Below are positions 28,279 through 37,346 of a stretch of 64,000 nucleotides of DNA, piece by piece. The notes beneath the pieces are model-generated. The model ran no database searches. It saw only the letters and a program-made list of their open reading frames with translations, and was not told where the DNA came from. The DNA lies in contig JAEPNK010000003.1 of NCBI GenBank assembly GCA_017643495.1, positions 62,001 to 126,000 of the forward strand, in the 5' to 3' direction. Every line of letters starts with the position of its first letter. Position 1 is the stretch's first letter. The stretch is from Rhizobiaceae bacterium. Its GTDB lineage: Bacteria > Pseudomonadota > Alphaproteobacteria > Rhizobiales > Rhizobiaceae. The position numbers and the translations under genes were made by a program.

Positions 28279-28304
28279 CGGGGCGCCGTCCATTCAGCGC
28301 CCCG
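28279..28304 (-). promoter_or_regulatory. Intercistronic hairpin between uehA and uehB
   Basis: CGGGGCGC (28279-28286) and GCGCCCCG (28297-28304) form a perfect eight-base stem with a ten-base loop. No U-run follows in the direction of transcription, so it is more likely a 3' stabiliser or partial stop for the abundant uehA message than a full terminator. This layout is common after binding-protein genes. Confidence 0.55.
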
Positions 28305-28329
28305 AAATCTCTTTTTGCGCAGTTAGCGC

Positions 28330-29349
28330 CTAGCCTTTTGTTGCCTCGAGATCGGCTTTGAGCTGGTCAAGAATTGCCTTGCCGCTATCACCGGTCATTT
28401 CGATGAACTTGGCTTCAACATCCTTTGCGGCTTCCTTGAAACAACTGCGCTGTTCTTCGTCCAGAACTGTCACTGTCATTTCAGGCTTTGCTTTCTTGAT
28501 CTTGGCCAGTTCTTCTTCGGCCAAGCCCTTCTGGTAATCAACAATGTAGTCGTAGGCAGTCGCAGCAGCGTCTTCAACGACCTTCTTGTCTTCATCACTC
28601 AGGCCTTCATAGAAGTCCTTGTTGGCCATGACGGCAGTGGTGAAGTTGTTGTGGCCCGTGTAGGTGATGTGATCGGTAACCTCATAAATCTTCGTCGAGT
28701 AGAGGAAGAATGTCGGGTTTTCCTGACCCTGGATAATATTGGTTTGAAGACCGCCATAAACCTCACCCCAAGGCAGTGGAGTCGGTGTTGCGCCAAAAGC
28801 CTTGTAAGATTCCACAAGAAGCGGATTGGTCATTACGCGGAACTTGACCTCGTTGAGGTCTTCACAGCCCTTGACCGGCTCCTTGGTTGTCATTGCCACT
28901 TCGCCTTCAGGGAACATGACGAGAAGCTCAAGACCCTGCTTGGCGTAGAGTTCCTCGAAGTCCTCGTTGATTGCCTTGCTTTCCTTGTAGAAGCGGGCGA
29001 GATGTGCCTGGTCGGTTGGCAGCAGGTAAGGCACGAAGAAGACTTGCGCTTCCGGGATCAGCGCGCCGGTAAAGCCCGGTGACTGGTCGACAAACTGCAG
29101 AATTCCCGCCTGGGCCTGCTCCATGATATCGGCGCTTTCACCAAGTGTTCCGTAAGGAAAGAGTTGAAGCGTGTGATCGGAATTCTTTTCGATCTCTTCC
29201 TTGAACTTGGTAGCATACACCCCCTGAACCTCTGTCAGGGATTCCTCGAAAGCATATTTCCAGCTCTCTGCCTGTGCAGACAGAACACCGGCCATCATAA
29301 GGGCTGCGGCACCAACACCAGTCAGCAATTTTCGGTTAAATGATCTCAT
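28330..29349 (-). CDS. uehA: TRAP periplasmic ectoine/hydroxyectoine-binding protein
   Basis: A 339-residue DctP-type binding protein with a signal peptide (LLTGVGAALMMAGVLSAQA, cut before ES). The conserved arginine region EVKFRVMTNPLLVESYKAFG holds the carboxylate-binding Arg, and LPWGEVYGGLQTNIIQGQEN is the usual family segment. Context (enuR upstream, uehBC-usp-eut/doe downstream) gives the ligand as ectoines. Confidence 0.94.
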   Translation of the reverse strand: MRSFNRKLLTGVGAAALMMAGVLSAQAESWKYAFEESLTEVQGVYATKFKEEIEKNSDHTLQLFPYGTLGESADIMEQAQAGILQFVDQSPGFTGALIPEAQVFFVPYLLPTDQAHLARFYKESKAINEDFEELYAKQGLELLVMFPEGEVAMTTKEPVKGCEDLNEVKFRVMTNPLLVESYKAFGATPTPLPWGEVYGGLQTNIIQGQENPTFFLYSTKIYEVTDHITYTGHNNFTTAVMANKDFYEGLSDEDKKVVEDAAATAYDYIVDYQKGLAEEELAKIKKAKPEMTVTVLDEEQRSCFKEAAKDVEAKFIEMTGDSGKAILDQLKADLEATKG

Positions 29350-29575
29350 TCAGTATTCCTCCTTGTGTTTAAACCCGAACAGCCCTGCACCCATTCCGGT
29401 ACAGGACACTGGTCCAGATTTATTGTGATGAGACACCCCGACCTGTAGTCGGCAATATCGGCCAAAGAAATGGTCCGATAGCAATCTTCATGCATGCCTC
29501 GCCATGATTGTTATGATTTGAAAAGGGTGCAATAGGGATTTTTGAGAGTCAATGCGATTATTAAATCATGACAAT
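29350..29575. promoter_or_regulatory. Promoter region of the ueh-eut-doe operon with candidate EnuR half-sites
   Basis: The 226 bases between enuR and uehA hold ATCATGACAATT at 29565-29576 (overlapping the enuR stop) and an inverted near-copy, ATCATAACAAT on the minus strand at 29507-29517. The same 12-mer recurs at 30983-30994 upstream of enuR. They are candidate binding sites for EnuR; I could not place a convincing -35/-10 pair. Confidence 0.4.
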
Positions 29576-30964
29576 TTAAAGTGTGAGCACTGCCGGTTCC
29601 GGCTGGCTGCGCGCGAGCCTTGCCAGCACGTTCAAACCGAAACGCAGCCGATCCTCGGGTTCACCGCCAAGACAAATTCTCACACCGGCCTCAAAAGAGG
29701 TGTCAGACATCAGGAAAGACGAACCTGACGCCACGGCCACGCGCTGCTGCCGGGCCAGGGCAACAAACGTCTCTTCTGTCCAGCTACCAGGCATTGGCAA
29801 CCAGACATGAAGACCGCCCGGACTGGCCCTGAAATCAAGGCCGGAGAACATCTCCCTGACAATGCGGTTCCGCTCCTGAAAATGTCGCGTCTGGTCATGA
29901 AGAAAGCGCTCTGCAGTTCCGTTCTCGATCCAGCGTGCACCGATATCCGCCATTAAGGGTGTTGCCATCCAGTTGGTGACGAGGCTCCGGTTTGCTGCTG
30001 CTGCTTCGTAAATTTCCGGCATCACAAGAAAACCGAACCTGAGGCCCGGCATGATGCATTTCGTGAGGCTCGTGAAATAAAAACAGCGCTCCGGTGCAAG
30101 GGCAGCGATCGGCGCTGGCCGGTCGGGCTGTACAGGCCCCCACGCATCGTTCTCCACAATCAGCACATCATGGCGGCGTGCCACCCTGACGATTTCCTCA
30201 CGGCGGGCCCTGTCCATTGTGAACGCACGCGGGCTCATTCCTGTCGGCATAAGATAGATTACCTTGACAGCCCCACGCTCACACGCACTGGAAAACGCAT
30301 CCGGCACGATCCCCAAGTCATCGGTTTCAAGCCCCTGCACACGCAGACCAAGATAACGGGACAAGGGTTTCAATGTATGCAGACCGAGATTTTCCGTCAC
30401 AATCAGGTCACCAGGGCTGGTAGCCGTCATCAGAGCAACCGTCATTGCAGAGCTGTTTCCGTTGGTAAGCAACAGGCCCTGCGGCGAACTCCCAAGACCG
30501 CACAATTTCAACCATTTCCGGGAGGCGGCTTCATATTTCTGCAATGCCCGGGCGGGCCTGAACGAGGAAATGGCGGTTTCCGGCAGGTCTACACTCACTT
30601 CGGCCAGGATACTGCGCATCGCCTCCAGATGCTCCTGTTTGAATACCGGCTTGAGTATCGACAGGTCGATAAGTGTGCCATCCCGGTTGTCGGGCAGATA
30701 AGGCGGCTTGGGGTCGTCGCGTTCGGTGCGGACAAACGTGCCTCTGCCGACTTCACCGACAATCACGCCTCTCCTGATCAATTCGTCATAGGCGCGGCTG
30801 ACGGTCTGCACGCTGAGGTTCAGGTCATATGCCAGATTGCGATGGGTCGGAAGCCGTTCACCGGCCTGCAATTCACCTGCCTCAACCGCTCTCACGATTG
30901 TCTCAGCCAGGGAACGATAGGCCGGACGACGCAGGTGATCGGGTTGTGGAGGCCAAATAGTCAT
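29576..30964 (-). CDS. enuR: EnuR, MocR/GdnR-type regulator of ectoine use
   Basis: A 462-residue fusion of an N-terminal GntR winged helix (residues 15-80; AGERLPTHRNLAYDLNLSVQTVSRAYDEL) with a C-terminal aminotransferase-like domain. The PLP lysine is kept in YFTSLTKCIMPGLRFGF. Known EnuR proteins repress the ectoine catabolic genes until N-acetyl-diaminobutyrate or diaminobutyrate reacts with the bound PLP. It lies upstream of uehA on the same strand and back-to-back with asnC. Confidence 0.93.
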   Translation of the reverse strand: MTIWPPQPDHLRRPAYRSLAETIVRAVEAGELQAGERLPTHRNLAYDLNLSVQTVSRAYDELIRRGVIVGEVGRGTFVRTERDDPKPPYLPDNRDGTLIDLSILKPVFKQEHLEAMRSILAEVSVDLPETAISSFRPARALQKYEAASRKWLKLCGLGSSPQGLLLTNGNSSAMTVALMTATSPGDLIVTENLGLHTLKPLSRYLGLRVQGLETDDLGIVPDAFSSACERGAVKVIYLMPTGMSPRAFTMDRARREEIVRVARRHDVLIVENDAWGPVQPDRPAPIAALAPERCFYFTSLTKCIMPGLRFGFLVMPEIYEAAAANRSLVTNWMATPLMADIGARWIENGTAERFLHDQTRHFQERNRIVREMFSGLDFRASPGGLHVWLPMPGSWTEETFVALARQQRVAVASGSSFLMSDTSFEAGVRICLGGEPEDRLRFGLNVLARLARSQPEPAVLTL

Positions 30965-30982
30965 GATTTATTCATGCAAATT

Positions 30983-30994
30983 ATCATGACAATT
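30983..30994. promoter_or_regulatory. Repeated 12-mer upstream of enuR and asnC
   Basis: ATCATGACAATT is identical to the copy at 29565-29576 before the ueh operon. It sits in the 63-base gap between the divergent enuR and asnC starts and is preceded by a similar sequence, ATTCATGCAAATT (30970-30982). On the minus strand it overlaps a GATAAT box that could serve enuR. Candidate EnuR or AsnC site. Confidence 0.4.
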
Positions 30995-31027
30995 GACAAG
31001 CTTTTAATGCTGCAGCAAAAGTCGTCC

Positions 31028-31531
31028 ATGACAAGTGTAAAGCTAGACAAACGCGATATCATGATCCTCGCCACCCTGTCACGCGAGGGGCGAATGTCCA
31101 AAACCGAGTTGGCCAAAAAGGTAAATCTCAGCGCCACTCCGTGCTGGGAAAGGCTGAAGCGGCTGGAAAATGCAGGGATCATTGCCGGTTATCATGCCGA
31201 TATCGAATTGCGGCATGTCGCATCCCACGTATCGGTTTTTGTGACTGCCGAGCTGGAAAACCACAAGGCCTCGACCTTCCAGACGTTTGAGCTGGCGATC
31301 CGGGAACAACGGGAAATCATCGGTTGCTGGGCATTGGGGGGCGGATTTGACTATATTTTACAAGTGGTAACGCGTGATATTGAAAGCTACCAGCAGCTCA
31401 TAGAAAACCTGCTTGCACGGCGCGTCGGGCTGGCCCGGTATTTCACCTACATTGTGACGAAATCGGTCAAGCGTCCGACCGCCCTGCCCCTTGATATCCT
31501 GCTGTCTGAAACGTCTTCAACGGAACGATAA
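31028..31531 (+). CDS. Lrp/AsnC-family regulator (DoeX-like)
   Basis: A 167-residue regulator with an N-terminal helix-turn-helix (LDKRDIMILATLSREGRMSKTELAKKVNLS) and a C-terminal RAM ligand domain. Ectoine clusters usually carry such a gene (asnC/doeX), a feast/famine regulator next to ssd. The start is uncertain: in-frame ATGs at 30974 and 30986 would add 14 to 18 residues; 31028 gives the family's usual length. Here it is divergent from enuR rather than downstream of doeB. Confidence 0.88.
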   Translation: MTSVKLDKRDIMILATLSREGRMSKTELAKKVNLSATPCWERLKRLENAGIIAGYHADIELRHVASHVSVFVTAELENHKASTFQTFELAIREQREIIGCWALGGGFDYILQVVTRDIESYQQLIENLLARRVGLARYFTYIVTKSVKRPTALPLDILLSETSSTER

Positions 31532-31658
31532 TTCAGCTTTCAGCGCAATGATTTTCAGATGATTTTTCTGGCGCCCCCTGCCCCATAAGAGAAATCCTCC
31601 CCCGTATGGATACTAGTTTCGACAAGAATCAACCCAACCAGACTTATCCGGACCGGCC

Positions 31659-33143
31659 ATGTCAAAAGATCATTCACCGACTGCAAACCTGCCCCGAAAG
31701 CTCTCTGACCCCTCGCTTCTGCAAAGCCAGTCCCATATTGGCGGGGAATGGACAGGTGCAAGCGGTGGCGAGACCCTCGCTGTGACCAACCCGGCGGACG
31801 GCTCCCATCTTGGCGATGTTTCCGCATTGAGCGCAGAAGACAGCACCCTGGCGGTGGATGCTGCCCACAAGGCCTTTCCCAACTGGGCAGGGTTGCTGCC
31901 CCAGGAACGGGCCGCCTTCCTGCGCAAATGGTTTGAGGAAATATCAAAAAACCGGGAAGACCTTGCGCTGATCATGACGCTTGAACAGGGAAAACCCCTT
32001 TCTGAGGCACGTGGCGAGATTGATTACGGTGCCTCCTTTGTCGAATTTTACGCAGAAGAGGCGAAGCGTCCGAATATCGAGGGCGTGACCTCCCATCTTC
32101 CGGACGCCGAAGTGGAAGTCTGGCGGGAACCCGTCGGGGTTGCAGCACTGATCACGCCATGGAACTTTCCGCTGGCCATGCTGACACGCAAGGCTGCAGC
32201 GGCACTTGCAGCCGGTTGCACGGTCGTTGCCCATCCTTCTGGAGAAACGCCCTATTCCGCTCTGGCCCTGGCAGAACTTGCCAAGCGGGCCGGTTTTCCG
32301 GCAGGTATTTTCAATGTCGTGACCGGTTCTGCTCCAGTCGTGGTTGAACCCTGGATGTCAGACAAGCGGGTGAAAGCCGTATCATTTACAGGCTCTACTG
32401 AAATCGGGAAGCTGCTCTACCGGCAGGGTGCCGAGACCGTAAAGCGGCTGGTGATGGAGCTTGGCGGGCATGCTCCGTTCATCATGTTTGGCGATACGGA
32501 TATCGAATCGGCGGTTGATGAAGCCATCAAGGCCAAGTTTGCAACTTCCGGTCAGGATTGCCTGGGCGCCAACCGGTTTTTCATTGAAAAGCCGGTATAC
32601 GATGAATTTTGCAAACAGTTTGCCGAGCGTACAGCCGCTCTGACGGTCGGACCGGGCCTTGATGACTGCGATATAGGTCCCCTGATGCACGAGAAGGCGG
32701 TCGCCAAGCAGGAAGAACATGTGGCAGATGCGCTGGCAAAAGGTGCCAGGCTGCTTGTCGGCGGAAAGCGCCATGATGCCGGTTCGCTGTTTTTCGAACC
32801 GACAGTTCTGGCAGATGTTCCCGCAGACGCACTCATCATGCAGGAAGAAACATTTGGTCCGGTTGCAGCCATTGCCAGTTTTGACGATGAGGCAGAAGTG
32901 CTGCAAAGAGCCAATGACACGGAATACGGGCTTGTTGCCTATCTTCACACCCAGGACCCACGACGCATTTACCGGGCCAGCCGTGCGCTGCAATTCGGCA
33001 TGGTAGCCGTCAATCGTACAAAGGTGACCGGTGCACCAGTCCCGTTTGGCGGGATGAAACAGTCAGGCCTCGGCCGTGAAGGTTCGCGACTGGGAATGGA
33101 AGCCTTTACAGAAATCAAATATGTATGCCGCGACTGGGCATAA
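31659..33143 (+). CDS. ssd: Semialdehyde dehydrogenase of the ectoine pathway (Ssd/DoeC)
   Basis: A 494-residue aldehyde dehydrogenase of the GabD type. The catalytic glutamate is in VMELGGHAPFIMFG and the catalytic cysteine in ATSGQDCLGANRFF. In ectoine degradation this enzyme oxidises aspartate 4-semialdehyde, made from diaminobutyrate, to aspartate; succinate semialdehyde is an alternative substrate by family. It lies 127 bases after asnC and 23 bases before the aminotransferase. Confidence 0.9.
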   Translation: MSKDHSPTANLPRKLSDPSLLQSQSHIGGEWTGASGGETLAVTNPADGSHLGDVSALSAEDSTLAVDAAHKAFPNWAGLLPQERAAFLRKWFEEISKNREDLALIMTLEQGKPLSEARGEIDYGASFVEFYAEEAKRPNIEGVTSHLPDAEVEVWREPVGVAALITPWNFPLAMLTRKAAAALAAGCTVVAHPSGETPYSALALAELAKRAGFPAGIFNVVTGSAPVVVEPWMSDKRVKAVSFTGSTEIGKLLYRQGAETVKRLVMELGGHAPFIMFGDTDIESAVDEAIKAKFATSGQDCLGANRFFIEKPVYDEFCKQFAERTAALTVGPGLDDCDIGPLMHEKAVAKQEEHVADALAKGARLLVGGKRHDAGSLFFEPTVLADVPADALIMQEETFGPVAAIASFDDEAEVLQRANDTEYGLVAYLHTQDPRRIYRASRALQFGMVAVNRTKVTGAPVPFGGMKQSGLGREGSRLGMEAFTEIKYVCRDWA

Positions 33144-33166
33144 CACCATTATCGAGAGGACCAGAA

Positions 33167-34537
33167 ATGCTACGCAACGACCAGCTTGACCAGTGGGATC
33201 ACGACCACTTCTTTCACCCGTCAACACATCTGGGCCAGTTTGCCCGCAACGAAATGAAGAACCGGGTTGTTACCGGCGGTGAGGGTGTGTTCATCACCGA
33301 CCGTGACGGAAACCGCCTGCTGGACGCTTTTGCGGGGCTTTACTGTGTGAATATCGGTTATGGTCGCCAGGAAGTTGCCGAGGCAATTGCCGAACAGGCA
33401 CGTGAACTGGCCTATTACCATTCCTACGTCGGACATGGCACGGAAGCTTCCATCACACTTTCCAAGATGATCATTGACCGCGCACCGGACAACATGAGCC
33501 GGGTCTATTATGGCCAGTCCGGGTCCGATGCCAATGAAACCAACATCAAGCTGGTCTGGTATTACAACAACATTCTGGGGCGCCCCGAAAAGAAGAAAAT
33601 CATATCCCGCTGGCGTGGCTATCACGGTTCCGGTCTGATGACCGGGTCACTGACCGGGCTTGAACTGTTCCACAAAAAGTTCGACCTGCCCTTCTCGCAG
33701 GTATTGCATACCGAGGCACCGTATTATTACCGCCGCGAAGACCGGTCGATGTCTGAAAAGGAATTTTCAGCCCATTGCGCACGCGAACTGGAGGCAATGA
33801 TTGAGCGCGAAGGCGCTGACACCATCGCTGCATTCATCGGCGAGCCGGTTCTGGGTACGGGCGGGATTGTTCCGCCACCTGATGGATACTGGGAAGCAAT
33901 CCAGGGCGTTTTGAAGAAGCATGACATTCTTCTCATTGCCGACGAAGTCGTGACCGGATTCGGTCGCCTTGGCACCATGATGGGCACCAAGCATTATGAT
34001 ATTGAAGCGGACATCATCACGATTGCGAAAGGTTTGACATCTGCCTATGCCCCGCTTTCCGGTTCGATTATCTCGGACAAGGTCTGGAAAGTGCTTGAAC
34101 AGGGTACCGATGAAAACGGCCCGATCGGTCATGGCTGGACCTATTCAGCACACCCGATTGGTGCAGCAGCCGGGCTAGCAAACCTGAAACTGATTGACGA
34201 AATGAACCTGGTTGCCAATGCCGGCGAGACCGGGGCATATCTCAACAAGGCAATGGCTGATGCGTTGGCAGACCATCCGAATGTCGGGGAAGTGCGTGGC
34301 GAAGGCATGCTGTGCGCGGTAGAACTTGTCCAGGACAAGGATGACCGGGTGTTCTTCGATCCGGCCAGCAAGATCGGCCCATCCATTGCAGCAGCCATGG
34401 CTGAAGACGATGTCATCGTCCGGGCCATGCCTCAAGGCGACATTATCGGCCTTGCCCCTCCGCTTTGCCTGACCCGCAAAGAAGCAGATATCGTGGTTGC
34501 CGCAACAAAGCGCGCCGTGAAAAAGGTTTGTGCCTGA
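33167..34537 (+). CDS. doeD: Class III aminotransferase, diaminobutyrate transaminase of ectoine use (DoeD/Atf)
   Basis: A 456-residue omega-aminotransferase. The PLP lysine is in ITIAKGLTSAYAPLSG and the PLP-contact Asp in LLIADEVVTGFGR. By position after ssd it takes the 4-amino group from L-2,4-diaminobutyrate to give aspartate semialdehyde. The ATG at 33167 follows GAGAGGA; the frame is open to 33125 inside ssd. A strong terminator follows. Confidence 0.9.
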   Translation: MLRNDQLDQWDHDHFFHPSTHLGQFARNEMKNRVVTGGEGVFITDRDGNRLLDAFAGLYCVNIGYGRQEVAEAIAEQARELAYYHSYVGHGTEASITLSKMIIDRAPDNMSRVYYGQSGSDANETNIKLVWYYNNILGRPEKKKIISRWRGYHGSGLMTGSLTGLELFHKKFDLPFSQVLHTEAPYYYRREDRSMSEKEFSAHCARELEAMIEREGADTIAAFIGEPVLGTGGIVPPPDGYWEAIQGVLKKHDILLIADEVVTGFGRLGTMMGTKHYDIEADIITIAKGLTSAYAPLSGSIISDKVWKVLEQGTDENGPIGHGWTYSAHPIGAAAGLANLKLIDEMNLVANAGETGAYLNKAMADALADHPNVGEVRGEGMLCAVELVQDKDDRVFFDPASKIGPSIAAAMAEDDVIVRAMPQGDIIGLAPPLCLTRKEADIVVAATKRAVKKVCA

Positions 34538-34562
34538 TATTCGGGCAAATCCACCAGAAACA

Positions 34563-34589
34563 AAAAAGCCGCCCAATGGGCGGCTTTTT
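34563..34589. terminator. Bidirectional rho-independent terminator
   Basis: GCCGCCC (34568-34574) and GGGCGGC (34578-34584) form a perfect seven-base stem with an AAT loop, flanked by A6 on the left and T5 on the right. It ends the asnC-ssd-doeD unit on the plus strand and can serve the converging gatC-gatA unit on the minus strand. Confidence 0.92.
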
Positions 34590-34636
34590 ACTTTCAGATA
34601 CAATCCGGTCCGGTCAAACAGCCAGGCGATGCATGT

Positions 34637-36118
34637 TTACCACCATTTTTGCGGTGTGAACCTTCCGGCGGCCTGCTCTACAACATTCCCGGCCTGGAAG
34701 AGTGTCTCCTCTTCAAACGGCTTGCCAATGAGTTGAAGGCCAAGGGGCAGGCCCTTGCCGTCAAGTCCGGCTGGCACTGAAATGCCCGGCAAGCCGGCCA
34801 TGTTCACGGTGACGGTAAAGATGTCGTTGAGATACATTTTGACCGGATCAGCCGCCATTTCTTCGTCACCGATTGCGAATGCGGATGACGGTGTTGCCGG
34901 GGTCAGGATGGTATCGATGCCGTCGGCAAACACTTTTTCAAAGTCCTGCTTGATGAGTGTACGGATTTTCTGCGCACGGAGATAGTAGGCATCATAGTAA
35001 CCGGACGAAAGCACATAGGTACCGATAAGAATGCGCCGTTTCACTTCGTCACCAAAGCCTGCCGAACGGGTTTTTTCATACATGTCCGTGATGTCATCAC
35101 CGGTCACTCTCAAACCGTAGCGAACGCCGTCATAACGGGCGAGGTTTGATGACGCCTCTGCCGGCGCCACGATATAATAGGCCGGGAGCGCATATTTGGT
35201 GTGAGGCAGGGAAATATCGACAATTTCAGCACCGGCATCACGGTACCATTCAATGCCCTGCTGCCAGAGTTTCTCGATTTCTTCCGGCATGTCGTCAACG
35301 CGATATTCCTTGGGAATTCCGATTTTCATCCCCTTGACCGACTTGCCGATGCTGGAAGCGTAATCAGGAACAGGAAGATCCACCGATGTCGTGTCTTTCG
35401 GATCGACACTTGCCATCGACTTCAAGAGGATGGCTGCATCACGGATATCGCGGGCAATCGGGCCTGCCTGGTCCAGGGAAGAGGCAAATGCCACGGTCCC
35501 CCACCGGGAGCAACGGCCATAAGTCGGCTTCACGCCCACGGTTCCGGTAAACGCAGCCGGTTGGCGAATTGAACCACCCGTGTCTGTTGCCGTTGCACCG
35601 GCACACAGATGGGCAGAAACGGCAGCTGCCGAACCACCCGAAGAGCCGCCCGGTACGAGTTTCTGGTCTGAACCTTCAGCGCGCCACGGGTTGACTACCG
35701 GGCCGTAATAGGAAGTTTCGTTTGAAGACCCCATGGCAAACTCGTCCATGTTGAGTTTGCCCAGCATGACCGCCCCGTCATCCCACAGGTTGCTGGTGAC
35801 CGTGGATTCATAGCGGGGTTTGAAACCGTCAAGAATGTGCGAACAGGCCTGCGTGTGCACATCACGGGTTGCAAAAAGATCCTTGATACCAAGCGGTATT
35901 CCCTCAAGGTCGCCTGCCGCGCCCTTTGCAAGCCGCTCATCGGATTTTGCAGCCTGTTCCCGGGCCTGGTCTGCCGTAACCCTGATATAGGCATTGAACT
36001 GGTCGTTCGAAGCCTCGATTGCGCCCAGATAGCTCTCTGTCAGTTCGACAGCGCTGATTTCTTTGGCAAGCAACTTCTCTCGGGCTTCGGCAATGGTAAG
36101 GCTGGTAAGTTCCGACAT
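34637..36118 (-). CDS. gatA: Asp/Glu-tRNA(Asn/Gln) amidotransferase subunit A
   Basis: A 493-residue amidase. The Ser-cisSer-Lys triad is visible: Lys in [14 protein letters not shown], the cis-Ser in [14 protein letters not shown] and the nucleophile in [14 protein letters not shown]. With GatB and GatC it amidates misacylated Glu-tRNA(Gln) or Asp-tRNA(Asn). gatC is just upstream, with an unrelated secreted protein gene between; gatB is not in the window. Confidence 0.96.
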   Translation of the reverse strand: MSELTSLTIAEAREKLLAKEISAVELTESYLGAIEASNDQFNAYIRVTADQAREQAAKSDERLAKGAAGDLEGIPLGIKDLFATRDVHTQACSHILDGFKPRYESTVTSNLWDDGAVMLGKLNMDEFAMGSSNETSYYGPVVNPWRAEGSDQKLVPGGSSGGSAAAVSAHLCAGATATDTGGSIRQPAAFTGTVGVKPTYGRCSRWGTVAFASSLDQAGPIARDIRDAAILLKSMASVDPKDTTSVDLPVPDYASSIGKSVKGMKIGIPKEYRVDDMPEEIEKLWQQGIEWYRDAGAEIVDISLPHTKYALPAYYIVAPAEASSNLARYDGVRYGLRVTGDDITDMYEKTRSAGFGDEVKRRILIGTYVLSSGYYDAYYLRAQKIRTLIKQDFEKVFADGIDTILTPATPSSAFAIGDEEMAADPVKMYLNDIFTVTVNMAGLPGISVPAGLDGKGLPLGLQLIGKPFEEETLFQAGNVVEQAAGRFTPQKWW

Positions 36119-36158
36119 GTTCTAGACTTCAATGATGTTTGGGTGGAACGGAAACTGT

Positions 36159-36617
36159 TTATTCAGGCTGGCAAAGTTCGAAAGACTTGTTCACCAGACC
36201 GAAAGGCACACCTTCACCATCCTGGGAAGGTTGCAACAGGTCGTAATTGTAATCGTTTTGCGAGGTTACCGTGACGGTCTCCTCGTAATGGGACAGGTTG
36301 AGCATGTCCGGTCGGCTGATGCCTGAATCATCCGAACAGCTTGCGGTTGCAACATAATTGTTCTGCCGCCCCTGACCGGTCAAATCCGGCACAAGAGACA
36401 TGTTCGCAAAAACACAACTGAACTCATAGCCGTAGATGCCGGTCTGGTCGAGCGTGTATGTATCGTCCGGAGCTTCGGCATTCTCAAAGCCGACACAGGC
36501 ACGCCAGTCAGACGCGTATAGTTTCTTTCCGGCAAAAAACGGCGCCGTGTCCGCAAAGGCAGCCTGTGGCGTGGCGGCAAGGACAAAGCCCGTTAGCAAC
36601 AGTACGCGCAGCATCAT
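36159..36617 (-). CDS. Secreted protein of unknown function between gatC and gatA
   Basis: A 152-residue protein with a clear signal peptide ([22 protein letters not shown], cut before DT). The mature protein of about 130 residues is acidic and has four cysteines ([30 protein letters not shown]), which could form two disulfides. Its ATG overlaps the gatC stop by four bases (ATGA) and gatA starts 40 bases later, so it is transcribed with the amidotransferase although it is exported. I recognise no family. Confidence 0.75.
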   Translation of the reverse strand: MMLRVLLLTGFVLAATPQAAFADTAPFFAGKKLYASDWRACVGFENAEAPDDTYTLDQTGIYGYEFSCVFANMSLVPDLTGQGRQNNYVATASCSDDSGISRPDMLNLSHYEETVTVTSQNDYNYDLLQPSQDGEGVPFGLVNKSFELCQPE

Positions 36618-36901
36618 TCTATGACCTTCGGAACCATGAAGAAGCTGTCTTCGCTTGCAGGTGCGTTGACGGTTATATCCTCAGCCCGGTCGCCATCGGT
36701 GACTTCATCGACACGTTTCTTCATGTCTGTCATGACAACCGATGTCATCGGCTCGACATTTTCCACATCGACTTCATTGAGTTGTTCGACAAATCCGAGA
36801 ATGGCGTTGAGTTCGCCCTTCATGCGTTCCGCCTTTTCGTCATCAACAGCAATGCGTGAGAGCTTGGCCACCCGCTTGACGGTTTCGATATCTACTGACA
36901 T
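36614..36901 (-). CDS. gatC: Asp/Glu-tRNA(Asn/Gln) amidotransferase subunit C
   Basis: A 95-residue GatC with the standard N-terminus [22 protein letters not shown] and the wrapping segment [21 protein letters not shown]. GatC holds the GatA-GatB complex together. First gene of the leftward gat unit. Confidence 0.96.
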   Translation of the reverse strand: MSVDIETVKRVAKLSRIAVDDEKAERMKGELNAILGFVEQLNEVDVENVEPMTSVVMTDMKKRVDEVTDGDRAEDITVNAPASEDSFFMVPKVIE

Positions 36902-37060
36902 GCGTCCTGTTCCTGTTCGGTGGATTCAGGACTAGGCTATAAACAAGGGGGCCGCAAGGTTCAATACGGAATAAGGAAAGCTGGGGACTTCCCGCAGGAA
37001 ACCCGGCAGTCTTCATACCGGCCTGACAAGTCTCCCATTTCCCTCGATTGGCGGTTCAAA

Positions 37061-37083
37061 GGCCCCCGAAAGTTTCGGGAGCC
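37061..37083 (-). terminator. Weak terminator-like hairpin after the 41-residue ORF
   Basis: On the minus strand GGC-T-CCCGAA pairs with TTCGGG-G-GCC around a short loop and is followed by TTTGAA. It lies 34 bases after the stop of the small membrane protein gene. The U-run is short, so termination is uncertain. Confidence 0.4.
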
Positions 37084-37116
37084 CGATTTGCGCAAGGGAC
37101 AGTTCTGCCTGACTGT

Positions 37117-37242
37117 TCATGTGAAGAGCATGAACCCGCCAAGAGATCCGAATGCGAGAGCGGTTGAAACAATCAGCATCCGCAATACCACATGGTTCTT
37201 GCTGGTCACTGCCTGCCGAACATTCTCGGTTTCAAACGTCAT
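37117..37242 (-). CDS. 41-residue membrane protein
   Basis: ATG at 37242 follows a strong AGGAGA ribosome site (7 to 8 bases upstream) and encodes MTFETENVRQAVTSKNHVVL, then one membrane span (LRMLIVSTALAFGSLGGFMLF) and a stop after Thr. The charged N-terminus and single C-terminal span suggest a tail-anchored or type II small protein. It is followed by a hairpin. No function recognised; it could be overlooked by gene callers because of its length. Confidence 0.65.
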   Translation of the reverse strand: MTFETENVRQAVTSKNHVVLRMLIVSTALAFGSLGGFMLFT

Positions 37243-37346
37243 GGTCTTCTCCTGTCAGCGGTTCCTTCCACCAACAGATTGGACAGAATGTCGCACCTTG
37301 CAACTCACAGTGATGCACGTTGGCGTGTTTGCACCGTGATCCAGTG

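Noticed and set aside
30170-31027. Long plus-strand extension of the asnC frame
   Set aside because: It runs antisense through enuR. Only the part from about 31028 (or 30974) resembles an AsnC protein.
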